A stretch of DNA of 20,826 nt from a virus. The stretch lies in IMG/VR virus record IMGVR_UViG_3300021440_000142, positions 1 to 20,826 of that record; one strand, written 5' to 3'. Below the pieces are notes generated by a model. It made no database searches and was not told the origin of the DNA. It saw only the letters and a program-made list of their open reading frames with translations. The first letter of the stretch is position 1. Each line of letters starts with the position of its first letter. Below, piece by piece: positions 1 to 8,200 of the stretch. Both the position numbers and the translations under genes were made by a program.

Positions 1-395
1 AAAGAAACAGCGTTTGCGACGTTCGTCGGGTTGGCCCCGGTCTTGGAATACACCAAAAGTTGCGACTTGCCGCCCGAAGTGGCCTCGCTGATCAGGTCCG
101 AAAGAGACGCAAAACCCGCGTTCAGCTTGTGACGATTCCTCTCCAGAGTCTTCCGAAGAATGCGGCGCTGACGCTGAACGGCAAAATCCCACAGGTTTCC
201 GAATGCACCGCCCTTGATCGGACCCACAAAATCGCCACCCTTGGCGACGTACACGTTTCCAGGCACCCCGGCCAAAGCGACCGGGGGACCGTACCAGTTA
301 CGGAACATTTGCGAGTAATGCTCGGTCTGTCCCGCGCCAAGCCAGCGGTCGAGTTTGTCGGAATGTGTGTGCTGGATGCGGTTTAGGAAAGCCAT
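1..395 (-). CDS. Conserved phage protein of unknown function, 3' end cut by window edge
   Basis: The minus-strand frame opens with ATG at 395 and stays open to base 1, giving 131 complete codons without a stop; the C-terminus lies outside the window. A GAGGT Shine-Dalgarno sits about 7 bases before the ATG. The protein begins MAFLNRIQHTHSDKLDRWLG and contains NWYGPPVALAGVPGNVYV, then a basic stretch with many Arg (about residues 72-88). I see no signal peptide, membrane segment or catalytic motif. It follows the 187-residue structural protein by 27 bases, so it is probably in the same late operon. N-termini of this type recur in phage late regions without an assigned function (recollection, not a search). 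I can only call it a conserved phage protein; a structural or injected role is inference. Confidence 0.75.
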   Translation of the reverse strand, partial: MAFLNRIQHTHSDKLDRWLGAGQTEHYSQMFRNWYGPPVALAGVPGNVYVAKGGDFVGPIKGGAFGNLWDFAVQRQRRILRKTLERNRHKLNAGFASLSDLISEATSGGKSQLLVYSKTGANPTNVANAVS

Positions 396-422
396 GGCGT
401 TACCTCGCGTTGTGTCCTGTTA

Positions 423-986
423 TCAGGCGTTCAGGGTGTAGGTGGCGTTCAGGGTGTCGCCGTTCACCACGGCGCGACTGCCACCCGAGAAGCTTCCACA
501 GGAGAAGAGAATGCCCGTGGCACCGCCCTTGGTGTTGACGGTCGTGAGGAACATGCCCGCAATCGTGCCACCCGCGTTGATGTTGAAAGCCGCCGCCGCG
601 CTGGTTGCTTTCGATCCGCCCGATGCCGCCGCAAAAGCAGGCGCGACCCGGGTAGCGTTCGAATACCCGGTGTTCTCGGTCCACCCCGCATGGGAAGCCA
701 TCGTGTCCGCGATGTTGAAAGTCGGAGCCGACCCGCCATCGACAAGACCAAGGAAAAACGAAGCGGTGTAACCCGACCCGGCCAGATACTTGTCGAGGGC
801 GTCGTTCTTGCCCGCCGTGGTGACGAGGTTTTCGATGTGGTCGGTCCATTTCAGGTTGCCGTCCGCGTCGAAGCACTCAATGGTATAAAACCCTTTCAGG
901 TTGATACCTTCCTCGGACCCGCCACCACGGGTAACGGTCGCTTCAACAACGTCCGTCATTCTGAGATTTTCATTGAAGAGCGCCAT
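423..986 (-). CDS. Phage structural protein, Gly/Ala/Ser-rich (unknown role)
   Basis: This encodes 187 residues with a strong Shine-Dalgarno (GAAAGGAAAAAC before ATG 986). The first third (MALFNENLRMTDVVEATVTR, then GFYTIECFDADGNLKWTDHI) looks like a compact beta domain. The remainder is rich in Gly, Ala, Ser and Thr, as is common in beta-structured virion proteins. No membrane segment or enzyme motif is visible. Similar sequences (charged N-terminus, an 'ECFDxDGNLKW' core, then a low-complexity beta region) occur in many phages and are usually annotated as hypothetical or structural; this is family recollection, not a search. It lies beyond the lysis genes and just before another unassigned phage gene. 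A capsid decoration or tail-surface role is possible but unproven. Confidence 0.75.
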   Translation of the reverse strand: MALFNENLRMTDVVEATVTRGGGSEEGINLKGFYTIECFDADGNLKWTDHIENLVTTAGKNDALDKYLAGSGYTASFFLGLVDGGSAPTFNIADTMASHAGWTENTGYSNATRVAPAFAAASGGSKATSAAAAFNINAGGTIAGMFLTTVNTKGGATGILFSCGSFSGGSRAVVNGDTLNATYTLNA

Positions 987-1013
987 TGTTTTTCCTTTCA
1001 GGCGAGAGTTTCG

Positions 1014-1361
1014 TTATTGCTTGCGGCCCGGCCTTTTGGCGTGAACGGACCACCCGGCGACGGCAAGCGTGGCGATCGCGCCACCGAGTTGGGAAGCCGT
1101 GGCCTGATCGATGTAACCGCGCTGTACCGCGAAGCCGCCCGCCGTGGCGATCAGCGCGCGCACAAGGCCCGCAATTTGTTGACCGACATCGCCGGAATTG
1201 GCGTGGAAGGACCAACCCGCCGTTGCGAGGACGAGAAGGGAGCCAGTGATGAGTTGGGTGGTGGCAGCATCTGCCGTCCCCGAGGAAATCAGCCAGCCCG
1301 AAAGGCAAGCCAAGAGAGCGCGGACTGCGCCAAGGAATTGTTCGGAGGTCATGTCATTCAT
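1014..1361 (-). CDS. Pam3-gp28-type holin with internal tandem duplication
   Basis: This 115-residue protein probably forms the lysis pore in the inner membrane. It has two halves that align with each other. VRALLACLSGWLISSGTADA through AGWSFHAN (residues about 13-55) matches VRALIATAGGFAVQRGYIDQ through AGWSVHAK (about 67-109), with 19 of 43 aligned residues identical by my count. Each half has a hydrophobic helix, a short polar turn, and a second hydrophobic helix ending in AGWS-x-HA. Single-copy proteins with this pattern are annotated as Pam3-gp28 family putative phage holins (family knowledge). The start at ATG 1361 overlaps the upstream Acb2/Tad1-like gene by 8 bases; ATG 1352 is an alternative three codons later. 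Its place next to the M15 endolysin supports a holin role. The C-terminus is basic (KRPGRKQ). Confidence 0.8.
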   Translation of the reverse strand: MNDMTSEQFLGAVRALLACLSGWLISSGTADAATTQLITGSLLVLATAGWSFHANSGDVGQQIAGLVRALIATAGGFAVQRGYIDQATASQLGGAIATLAVAGWSVHAKRPGRKQ

Positions 1362-1590
1362 CCTTCGGTTTGGTTGCAGCCTTGACGGCCCACATGGTGC
1401 CTTCTTCGATGGCGGTTTGGGCCAGCGCCTTTGTCCTGGCCACTTCGGTCACTTGCATGTTTTGGGTGTCGCCAATCGGAATCGAGTCAATCAGGTCGAT
1501 CAAGTCAGCGGCGGCGCGTTTCAGTCGGTCCACGATGTTATCATTGGACGGGTTGAAGTTGATGCCAACGCGATATTCGCCTTTGGTCAT
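1354..1590 (-). CDS. Acb2/Tad1-type hairpin-domain protein (cyclic-nucleotide sponge, anti-CBASS/anti-Thoeris)
   Basis: This 78-residue cytoplasmic protein has the pattern of the Acb2/Tad1 hairpin domain: an N-terminal FNPS segment (RVGINFNPSNDN, residues 7-18), a helix (about 19-37), and a second helix containing LAQTAIEEGTMWAVKAATK (about 56-74). In characterised members of this family, Acb2 sequesters CBASS cyclic oligonucleotides and Tad1 sequesters the Thoeris signal, which prevents host abortive defence. The start at ATG 1590 has an AGGA Shine-Dalgarno 7-9 bases upstream; the frame is open further upstream but that part lies over the endolysin gene and is unlike the family. The gene sits between the endolysin and the holin and overlaps the holin by 8 bases, so it is expressed late with the lysis genes. 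Which nucleotide it binds cannot be read from the sequence. Confidence 0.82.
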   Translation of the reverse strand: MTKGEYRVGINFNPSNDNIVDRLKRAAADLIDLIDSIPIGDTQNMQVTEVARTKALAQTAIEEGTMWAVKAATKPKDE

Positions 1591-1601
1591 GTGATGTCCT
1601 T

Positions 1602-2093
1602 TCAGGAGATTTGGAAGTGAGGTCCGTCGACGAAATCGGGGCCGGGGTGGACTTTCTCGTAACGTGCGCGCGCCGCCCGCATGTCGTCCGGGGTGCTGCC
1701 GTAGCGGTCCATGGTTTCGAACCAATTGCCGCCCCACGTCAGACGCGACCCAAGCCCGAGGCCGTTGGCCGAACGCGACATCGCTGCCGCAATCGGGTAG
1801 TACAGTTCCCACGAATCCGGGTCGAAACCTTTCCCGGGAACGTAGGCGGTAAGGTCAACTGCATGACCATAACCGTCCGACCAGACTTGATGGTTCGACT
1901 TGTGCCTGTAGCCGTCCTTTTGCGTCACGCCCCGCAGAAACAGTTTGTGCTGTTCTTCGGCGGTACGCACGGCTTTCCCGGTCACGCCGAAATCTTGCGT
2001 CGTGATCTTGATTGCCGTTTCGATGATAAGCATCAAATCGGGGTGGACCCCAACCAGATGCAAGCGGCTTTTCGGGCCAAGAGAGTACGTCAT
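1602..2093 (-). CDS. M15-family peptidoglycan endopeptidase (endolysin)
   Basis: This 163-residue enzyme is predicted to cut peptide cross-links in peptidoglycan at the end of infection. It has the zinc peptidase layout of the M15 family (VanY/T5-endolysin type): a KSNHQ motif (H68), GHAVDL (D80) and a C-terminal DGPHFQ (H159) as likely metal ligands. An RTAEEQHKLFLRGVTQKDGY segment (residues 43-62) is typical of phage members. There is no signal peptide or membrane segment, so it needs a holin for export, consistent with the holin gene just downstream. The start at ATG 2093 overlaps the upstream stop as ATGA and has a GAGG Shine-Dalgarno. Its length is normal for a single-domain endolysin; no separate cell-wall binding domain is present. 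Confidence 0.9.
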   Translation of the reverse strand: MTYSLGPKSRLHLVGVHPDLMLIIETAIKITTQDFGVTGKAVRTAEEQHKLFLRGVTQKDGYRHKSNHQVWSDGYGHAVDLTAYVPGKGFDPDSWELYYPIAAAMSRSANGLGLGSRLTWGGNWFETMDRYGSTPDDMRAARARYEKVHPGPDFVDGPHFQIS

Positions 2094-2407
2094 TTTTGCC
2101 TCGCGTTCTGCAGCATCACTTGTTCTTTGATGCCGCGTTGCACTTCAAGAACGTCTTTAAGGTGTTCATTCGTTGTGGCGGTATTGCGCGCGCATTCTGC
2201 CATGCCCTTCTCGACGTTGGCAAAATACTCCAAGTTCTTTTGGAACAACCCAACCATGTTGCCCATAAGACCTTCGAGCGCGGTTTCATTTCTGCCCGCC
2301 GAAAGGAACCCGCCGATTTCCTTCCGTAACAAGATAACCGCCGCTAGGATGGGGGCCACCCAAGGGGCGTAAGCCAGTGCCTTTTCGATCAAGTCTGCGT
2401 CTGCCAT
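2090..2407 (-). CDS. Small membrane-anchored coiled-coil protein, lysis module (holin/spanin candidate)
   Basis: This 105-residue protein has a single N-terminal hydrophobic segment (about residues 12-27, PWVAPILAAVILL) followed by RKE and a long charged helical region (about 45-103) that looks like a coiled coil, with a basic end (NARQK). This topology fits an accessory holin, an antiholin or an inner-membrane spanin. No lipobox or nested outer-membrane spanin frame was recognised, so the exact role is open. The start at ATG 2407 overlaps the upstream four-helix membrane protein by 19 bases, and its end overlaps the endolysin start as ATGA, so the three genes are probably translationally coupled. 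A weak GGGG Shine-Dalgarno precedes it. Confidence 0.72.
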   Translation of the reverse strand: MADADLIEKALAYAPWVAPILAAVILLRKEIGGFLSAGRNETALEGLMGNMVGLFQKNLEYFANVEKGMAECARNTATTNEHLKDVLEVQRGIKEQVMLQNARQK

Positions 2408-2796
2408 TTAGCGCCCCATGCCGTGAAACAGTCCCTTGCGGCATTACGCGCGCCGATAAATAGTAAAGCTGCAACCCAACCGTAGGTGTAACTCGCCGAA
2501 GTGCCCGCCCCGGCTATGACCGCCGAAACGGCCATCGAGAAATGGGCCAACATGCCCGCCAATCGCAAGAATGGGCTAAAACGCCACGCCCCATTGATGC
2601 GGATTCCCAAGGCCCAAATCATTGACGCGGTGACGAGGACTTCGGCGATGCCGATTTGATTGCCACCAATCCACGCAAGGGGGGCAACGCCGCCCGAAAC
2701 AGTGGAGATACCCGTGTAAACGCCAAGGCCCCCGGCGTACAACGCCCCGAGTACCTCGATTTGTCTTTGACGTGGGTACAGATACTTGTGGTTCAT
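2389..2796 (-). CDS. Phage inner-membrane protein with about four transmembrane helices
   Basis: This 135-residue protein starts with a basic segment (MNHKYLYPRQRQ), followed by four hydrophobic stretches at about residues 13-32, 47-66, 78-97 and 102-118, and a polar tail. There is no enzyme motif. A clear AAGGGG Shine-Dalgarno lies 6 bases before ATG 2796. It lies between the cysteine-peptidase-like gene (3 bases upstream) and the coiled-coil membrane protein and endolysin, so a role in lysis control (holin or antiholin) or in a membrane step of infection is plausible. Classical holins usually have one to three helices, so four makes the holin label uncertain. I do not recognise a named family. 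Confidence 0.7.
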   Translation of the reverse strand: MNHKYLYPRQRQIEVLGALYAGGLGVYTGISTVSGGVAPLAWIGGNQIGIAEVLVTASMIWALGIRINGAWRFSPFLRLAGMLAHFSMAVSAVIAGAGTSASYTYGWVAALLFIGARNAARDCFTAWGAKWQTQT

Positions 2797-2799
2797 TTC

Positions 2800-3174
2800 T
2801 TACCCCTTGAGTATCATGCTGGCCGCAAACATCACCGGACCGATCTTGTCTTCTTTGGCAAAATGCGGTGTTTTCGACCATTTCTTGTGCGTGTTGTCGA
2901 TCCACCCTTTGCCCTTGACCCACAACATCATGTGGGTGTGTTCAGGACCGGGCATTGTGTGAGTGCGCCACAGCGCCGCCTTCCCTCTAAGCACCATGCG
3001 GTGCATTTCAGCAACATCATGCCCTGCTTCGATCCACAAAACCGTAAGGGCGTAATCTTCGCAGTCCCCAATGAGCGGGCCAGTTTTCGAAGTAAGAACA
3101 CTCCAACGATCGCGCCCCGGATCACGGCGGTACACGAACCGTTCGTTCAGTTCTTCTAAAGTTAGCCCGCTCAT
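2800..3174 (-). CDS. Transglutaminase-like cysteine peptidase (BTLCP-like)
   Basis: This short protein (124 residues) carries a transglutaminase-fold cysteine protease signature: GDCEDYAL (C38), HTHMMLWV (H79 or H81 as the base) and GWIDN (D93). This matches the Cys-His-Asp order of bacterial transglutaminase-like cysteine proteinases (family knowledge). No signal peptide is visible. Shine-Dalgarno AGGA lies about 9 bases before ATG 3174. It sits after the tail fibre genes and before the lysis membrane proteins. Substrates could be peptidoglycan peptides, a virion protein needing processing, or a host protein; the sequence does not decide. The catalytic triad looks complete. The family assignment is fairly safe, the role is not. 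Confidence 0.75.
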   Translation of the reverse strand: MSGLTLEELNERFVYRRDPGRDRWSVLTSKTGPLIGDCEDYALTVLWIEAGHDVAEMHRMVLRGKAALWRTHTMPGPEHTHMMLWVKGKGWIDNTHKKWSKTPHFAKEDKIGPVMFAASMILKG

Positions 3175-3185
3175 CGGAGAAGTCC

Positions 3186-3413
3186 TTAGTTGGCTTTGGT
3201 TTTCGGCTTTTCAGGTGCTTCCGGCGCGACCTCTTCCGGGGCGACCTCTTCGATCGGCTGCAGCAGCTGCAAACCTTGGACCAGCGGGGTGTGTCCCACC
3301 ACACCAGTTGCCAGCATGGCCGAAAGATGCGCCGCCACCTTGGACGGGTCGCTCATGGCGACAAGGAAATTGTGGATGGCTTGTCCAAGTTCAGCAGGAA
3401 GTTTGTAGTTCAT
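3186..3413 (-). CDS. Small acidic protein with Glu/Pro/Ala-rich tail, unknown function
   Basis: This encodes 75 residues. The first ~45 (MNYKLPAELGQAIHNFLVAM onward) form a probable helical domain. The C-terminal third is a low-complexity acidic tail with the repeated unit EEVAP and a basic end (KPKTKAN). I chose ATG 3413 because an AGGAG Shine-Dalgarno lies 8 bases upstream. The frame is open further, to 3470, but that would overlap the fibre gene by 35 bases and has no comparable ribosome site. It sits between the tail fibre and the cysteine-peptidase-like gene. Small proteins in this position may be tail fibre chaperones or attachment factors, but nothing in the sequence proves this. Confidence 0.7.
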   Translation of the reverse strand: MNYKLPAELGQAIHNFLVAMSDPSKVAAHLSAMLATGVVGHTPLVQGLQLLQPIEEVAPEEVAPEAPEKPKTKAN

Positions 3414-3435
3414 CGATTTGGCTCCTTTTGGTTCG

Positions 3436-4296
3436 TTAAGTGCCGATAAGGCCGTGAGTAATGAGGTCATCGATCAGGGCTTTGACATGTTCCGCTAAGA
3501 CGACCAGCGTGACCGAGCCGGTGGCGAAGGTGGTGCGGGTGGCCGTGCCAGTAGCCGCCGCCCAGCCCGTCTGCCGTCCAACAAGAACGCGGTTGGCCGC
3601 TGCCACGCCGCCGATCCGAAGCTCAGAAGCGGCTCCGACCAGTGACAGGACGTTGTTGGTGTCCAGTCGCATTGCTTCTGTGACCGCGATCCCGGTGCCA
3701 ATATCAAAACGAAAACCAGCTTTCATGTTGCTGGCACCAGCGACTTCGGTAATGACCCGAATGGCCGCAGATGGCCGCATGGTGGTTCCGTCTGCGCCGT
3801 AGAAGTTGAACGCCGCAAGAATGTCGTTGACGTTGAGCAGCGTGACATCACCTGCGGCTGTTCCGCGCGATTTCCCCATGAGAAGGTACGGCCCGACGTT
3901 GCTTGCATCGTTGTTTTTCATAACGATGCCAGCGCCCGAGAAACCGGGGGTGCCTTCGATCTGGATTGGGAAGTTGCCCAGCCCCATCGCGTTCAGGCCA
4001 GCGCCCACATTGAACCGCAAAGCCTTGTTGAAGAACTCCGCGACCTGGACTCCGTTCGACGAGACGTGAACCGTGCCGGGTGTGACGTTGGAAAGCCCGG
4101 TGTCAGTATCTCCGGAAAAGGTAATCCCGGGAGAAGCGATGGAACCGCTTGTAAATGTCCCGCTGTTGGTCATTCCCGAGTATGTGTTCAGCGCCGGAAC
4201 GAGCGTATTGCTGAGCCAACTCAGATAAGTGTCCATGTCCTGCCGAAAAGTGGCAGGCACAAGGCGCGACGGGGTGGTGGGGGGTGTCAAGGGCAT
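3436..4296 (-). CDS. Tail fibre / receptor-binding-type structural protein
   Basis: This 286-residue protein has an N-terminal helical attachment region (RQDMDTYLSWLSNTLVPALN, about residues 18-37). A beta-repeat region follows, with the phage fibre motif ITFSGDTDTGLSNVTPGTVH (about 58-77), GKSRGTAAGD...DILAAFNFYGADG, and repeated Ala/Gly/Val/Leu segments. The C-terminus ends in a helix (LAEHVKALIDDLITHGLIGT). These are hallmarks of trimeric phage tail fibres (family knowledge). No intramolecular chaperone peptidase was recognised. The start at ATG 4296 overlaps the upstream stop as TGATG, indicating translational coupling with the carbohydrate-binding-like tail protein. It would act outside the cell in host recognition; the receptor is unknown. 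Confidence 0.78.
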   Translation of the reverse strand: MPLTPPTTPSRLVPATFRQDMDTYLSWLSNTLVPALNTYSGMTNSGTFTSGSIASPGITFSGDTDTGLSNVTPGTVHVSSNGVQVAEFFNKALRFNVGAGLNAMGLGNFPIQIEGTPGFSGAGIVMKNNDASNVGPYLLMGKSRGTAAGDVTLLNVNDILAAFNFYGADGTTMRPSAAIRVITEVAGASNMKAGFRFDIGTGIAVTEAMRLDTNNVLSLVGAASELRIGGVAAANRVLVGRQTGWAAATGTATRTTFATGSVTLVVLAEHVKALIDDLITHGLIGT

Positions 4297-5291
4297 CAGG
4301 CCAGTCCTTCCACTTCAAGCGAGAAATAAGCCCGCTCGGGGGTTTCGAAGATCATGTCAAAACTCTTGATAACGCCGTAGATGATTATGCCGTCATTGGC
4401 GTCGTCAGAAGTTGGATAAAACACGCAAGGCGTGGCGCGCAAGTCAGCAATCAGCTGCGTAACCCTGGACCTGCGCAACGATGGGACTTCAATCTCGAAA
4501 GTGGCGTTGAAGCTGTAAGACCTCGACACAATCGAAAGATTCCCGTAAGCATCGACGGTTTTCACCGAATAGTCCACGAGCGACATTTTCGCCCCGGAGT
4601 GGCACTTGCCCAGATCATACGAAGGGCCGACGAGTATCTCGCCAATACGCACTGTGCCCAAACTCTGGAAGTTAACCGCTTCGAGCGAAAGCGTAGGCGC
4701 GTCCCCGGTGATGCCTGTTCCCCATCCATCAATGCCGTCAAACACGTAGTTATTCCGGTACGGCAAATCGCCAAAGCAATACTCCCATGCATCAAACACA
4801 AGAGAATCGTCAAGGCAATAGATGTAACGCTCATACTCCGGAAGAGCAAAGTTTCCCACCGCTGTGTAAGTGGCATGAATCCACGAAACATCAGCATTCA
4901 AAATAGCCACTGAGTCGAATGCTCCCATTCCGACCAGCCGGAAACGCGAGAAACCCGCCGACTGAGAAGGAGCAGAGTCATAACCCGCAAACCGATTGGT
5001 GTTGACAAGCGCGTCAAAAGGTTTCCACGCATTCGAGGCACTGATCCGAACCCACCACGTGTTGGACGTAAGCGGGGGAGTTGGCGGGGCGTGGTTCGTG
5101 TGGGCGACAATGCACTGATAAATCGAGTACGAAGACTCGACAATAACTTTGTCGCCAATCGCATAAGCAGCAGCGCTTGACCAAACAGGCGACGTTGCAT
5201 AGTCGCCGCTGTTCGTGTACCCGTAGTTGCTGTCTTGAAGCGCCGTCAGATAATTCGATGGCTGAACGGTTGTTGGAACAAGTACTCTCAT
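4296..5291 (-). CDS. Tail tip protein with carbohydrate-binding-module-like N-terminal domain
   Basis: This encodes 331 residues. Residues ~35-85 (WSSAAAYAIGDKVIV, IYQCIVAHTNHAPPTPP, WWVRIS) show the small aromatic-rich CBM5/12-like pattern 'AYxxGDxVxxxxxxYxC' found in phage adsorption proteins. The middle is aromatic- and Gly-rich. The last ~90 residues (YSFNATFEIEVPSLRRSRVT to YFSLEVEGLA) look like a beta domain similar to minor or distal tail proteins (inference). It directly follows the tape measure gene with an ATGA overlap, the usual position of tail-tip genes. It may combine a structural tip role with saccharide binding. I see no protease or lysozyme motif. Confidence 0.72.
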   Translation of the reverse strand: MRVLVPTTVQPSNYLTALQDSNYGYTNSGDYATSPVWSSAAAYAIGDKVIVESSYSIYQCIVAHTNHAPPTPPLTSNTWWVRISASNAWKPFDALVNTNRFAGYDSAPSQSAGFSRFRLVGMGAFDSVAILNADVSWIHATYTAVGNFALPEYERYIYCLDDSLVFDAWEYCFGDLPYRNNYVFDGIDGWGTGITGDAPTLSLEAVNFQSLGTVRIGEILVGPSYDLGKCHSGAKMSLVDYSVKTVDAYGNLSIVSRSYSFNATFEIEVPSLRRSRVTQLIADLRATPCVFYPTSDDANDGIIIYGVIKSFDMIFETPERAYFSLEVEGLA

Positions 5292-8200
5292 GCCCGCACC
5301 GCTGGCATTCCATTAGCCTGCCAGTCCTCAAAAATCTTCCGCATCTGCTTGATGTCGATCATGGTTTTCCCGTTTATTTGGGCCTGTTCGTCACGGAGAG
5401 AAGCGATTTCACTACGAAGGCCGCGAACTTCCGAAGCAACCGGGTTGTCTTGTCCTACAACGGCAGAATTGGGGCGCGGGCGGTGGTCGCCGTTGTTCGT
5501 ACGAGTCTTGCCTTGAAGGGCGTAGATCAATTCCATTATTTGATTTTCAAGGCTGTTCGTGGAAGCGCCACCTTGGGCCACGATAGCGTCGTTCACCGAA
5601 TCAAGACGCGCCAGCATTTGTTCTAGCGTTTTAACGTTAGTCCCATCATAAGCCTTGATGGCCTCAAGGGCGTCGATTTGCTTCTTCAAAAGAGCCGCTT
5701 GTGCTTCCTGTTGAGCAGCGACACTGTTCCCGTAGTCACTTACGCCCTGCATCCCGGCGAGGATTTTTGCTTGCTCGACGGCGGCTTCTGCAGCGGTGTG
5801 CGAAGTCTGAGATACGCTTTCGATCAAATTCGCTGCCAACTCGGGCAAACGGCTGGCCGCGTTTACGTTTCCATTGCGGGCGCTGCGCACGGCTTGGTTA
5901 AATTGACCACGATTGAACGAAAGAGCGGCGTACGGGCCAGTTAGTTCGGACACCTTACCGAGCATTCCGGCGATGAAGTCTTGAATAGACTTGGTTGCGC
6001 TGCGCCAATCGCGGGCCTTGTTCACCGCATCATTGTAGGCTTTCTTGGTGGGTCCCAAGATGTCCGAAATCTGCTTGTTTACCGACTTTCTAAGCTTAGC
6101 GACCAGCTTGTCGAAAGCGTTCCCAAGATTGTCTACGGCCCCGGTGGTATCGTCAACTTTGGGGAGAATAAAGTCCATAACGCTGGCCAAGCTGGTGAGA
6201 ACCGCAAACGCCTTGCGGCCAGCTGCCGTGTTCAGGTTCAGAGAGTCCACCATGTGTCTGTATTGTTCGCGAGTGTTCGGCATCGTGAGGCCGATCTGAC
6301 GCAACGCGCGGGCGGCATCACGCGAAGCAATTCGCATGCGTTCGGATTCGCTGTAAAAAGTCTCATAATAAGTCGAAGTGGCGCTATTCATGGCGTCCAA
6401 ACCGCCAAAAGCGTCAACCAACTTAGAGGCCGCATTTGCCCCGCGCAACCCGGTCATTGTGAATTCGAGGCCGAGAGTGTGCGCAATGGACTTCACCGCC
6501 GACATAGCGGTATTGAGGCGCATCAGAGCCTCGGTGGCCGTCTCGCCCTCGTGGATATACCGTTTAAGGTGCGGAATCATCAAGGCAAAGCTGTCGCCAA
6601 GTTTCCCGATCGCGTCCTGCACGGCCTTGGTGGCCTCGGCATCGGTCATGCCCTTTGTGGAAACTTTGAGTTCGTACGCAAAGTCCCGGAAGGCACGTTG
6701 TCCGATGCCGAGGGTTCTAGCGGCCACTATGATGGCCTTTTCCATACTGCCAACAGCGGCCCCGATCGGGTCGGAAATCTCAGAACCCACGCTGCCGTGG
6801 GTTGTCTTGGTCCAGCTATTCCAGAGGAATTTGCGCTTCACCCGTTCGAACGATTCTACCGTGGTGTTCATGCCATCGGCAGTAACGACAAGACCCTCGT
6901 CCAGTTTCTTCGTTCGAATGCGCAACAACGAAAAAGCTGCAGCGAGAGCGGCAATCGGGAGGGCCAAAGCGCCAGCCGCCGTGGCGAGGCCCGCAAGACC
7001 ACCGCCGCTTACGCCCGCAAGCGCAGACGTGATGGCCGAACCAGCGCCGCCAAGACCGCTGGTAAACAAACCCGTGGCCACATCGGTGAGTCCCGTAGTG
7101 AACCCTGAAACAGCGCCACCAGCGCCCGACAGCATTCCGCTCATCCAACCCGACCCGCTGCCGCTTGTAGCACCGCTGGCGGCACTTGCAAGAGCCGTAG
7201 ACCCGGCCAAGGGCGAAAGGCCCATGCCGATTTTGATACGGTTCATTGCCGCAAATACGATCATTTGTTTGATCGTGTTAATGAAAACAGTCCAAATACC
7301 TTTCAGTCCACCTTTGAACCCGTCCACCATATTACTGACTACAGTTTCGATGCCAGAGGTCACATAACCGCTCATGGTGTCCGCATAACTCTTTGCGGCT
7401 TCCTCGGCGGCTTTGATGGCCTTCTCGGCGTCAGTCATGGCCTCTGTTGCTGCGCCACCAGCGCCCGATGCGGCGTCTTCCGCAACATACCACCCCGCTG
7501 CTATTTGGCGGGTGGCACCGTACAATTGATAAGCCGCTTTCGTGGCTTCAACTGTGGCATGCAGGGCCTCTTCGGATTGCTGACGGGTACTTCCGTAGAG
7601 GTTGTAACCACCAGCAATTTGTTCTTTAGACGCCGGACGGTTCTTCGCCACCATGGCGGTGAAGGCGGTAGCGGCGTTCCACAAGCGAGTCCCGAGGGTG
7701 GTGGCGTCTTGAATGGCCCCCTCAAGCCACCCTTTAAGAGGACGGCCCGCCACCAATTCGCTCATGAACCATTTGGCATCGCCAGTAGCTTTTTGGAGTT
7801 CTTTCATCGAAAGAGCAGCGTCAGTAACACTGGACCCGAATTCGGTAGTGGATTCGGTGCTCTTTTGCAGCAAATCGTCGATCTTTACGAGGGCCTCGTA
7901 TTGCTCCTTCGGAGTGGACGCGTTTTTCAGTTCATCCCAAGCTTGAATGAGGTTCACCACTTCGCCTTTGGTCAGGCCAAGCTGTTCCGTCAAGTCTTGC
8001 ATCGCGAAAGCACCAGCCTTGGACTGTTGCTTCGCTGTCTCCATCAGCGTCCCGTACTTCTCTTGAAGAGTGTCCAAGACCACCAAAAGATCACGTTGGG
8101 CAGCACCCTCTTGTTGCTGTTTCTGGTGTTCAATGAGGCGGACGAGTTTCTCGTCAATGATGCCATACTTGTCGGCAATGACCTCAAGGCTTTGCGAGGC

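Noticed and set aside
1591-1812. N-terminal extension of the Acb2/Tad1-like gene
   Set aside because: It overlaps the endolysin gene in another frame, is Arg/Pro/Gly-rich junk, and the internal ATG 1590 has a good Shine-Dalgarno and matches the family start.
5981-7367. Long plus-strand open frames inside the tape measure gene
   Set aside because: Antisense shadows of a 1307-residue coding region with no independent support.
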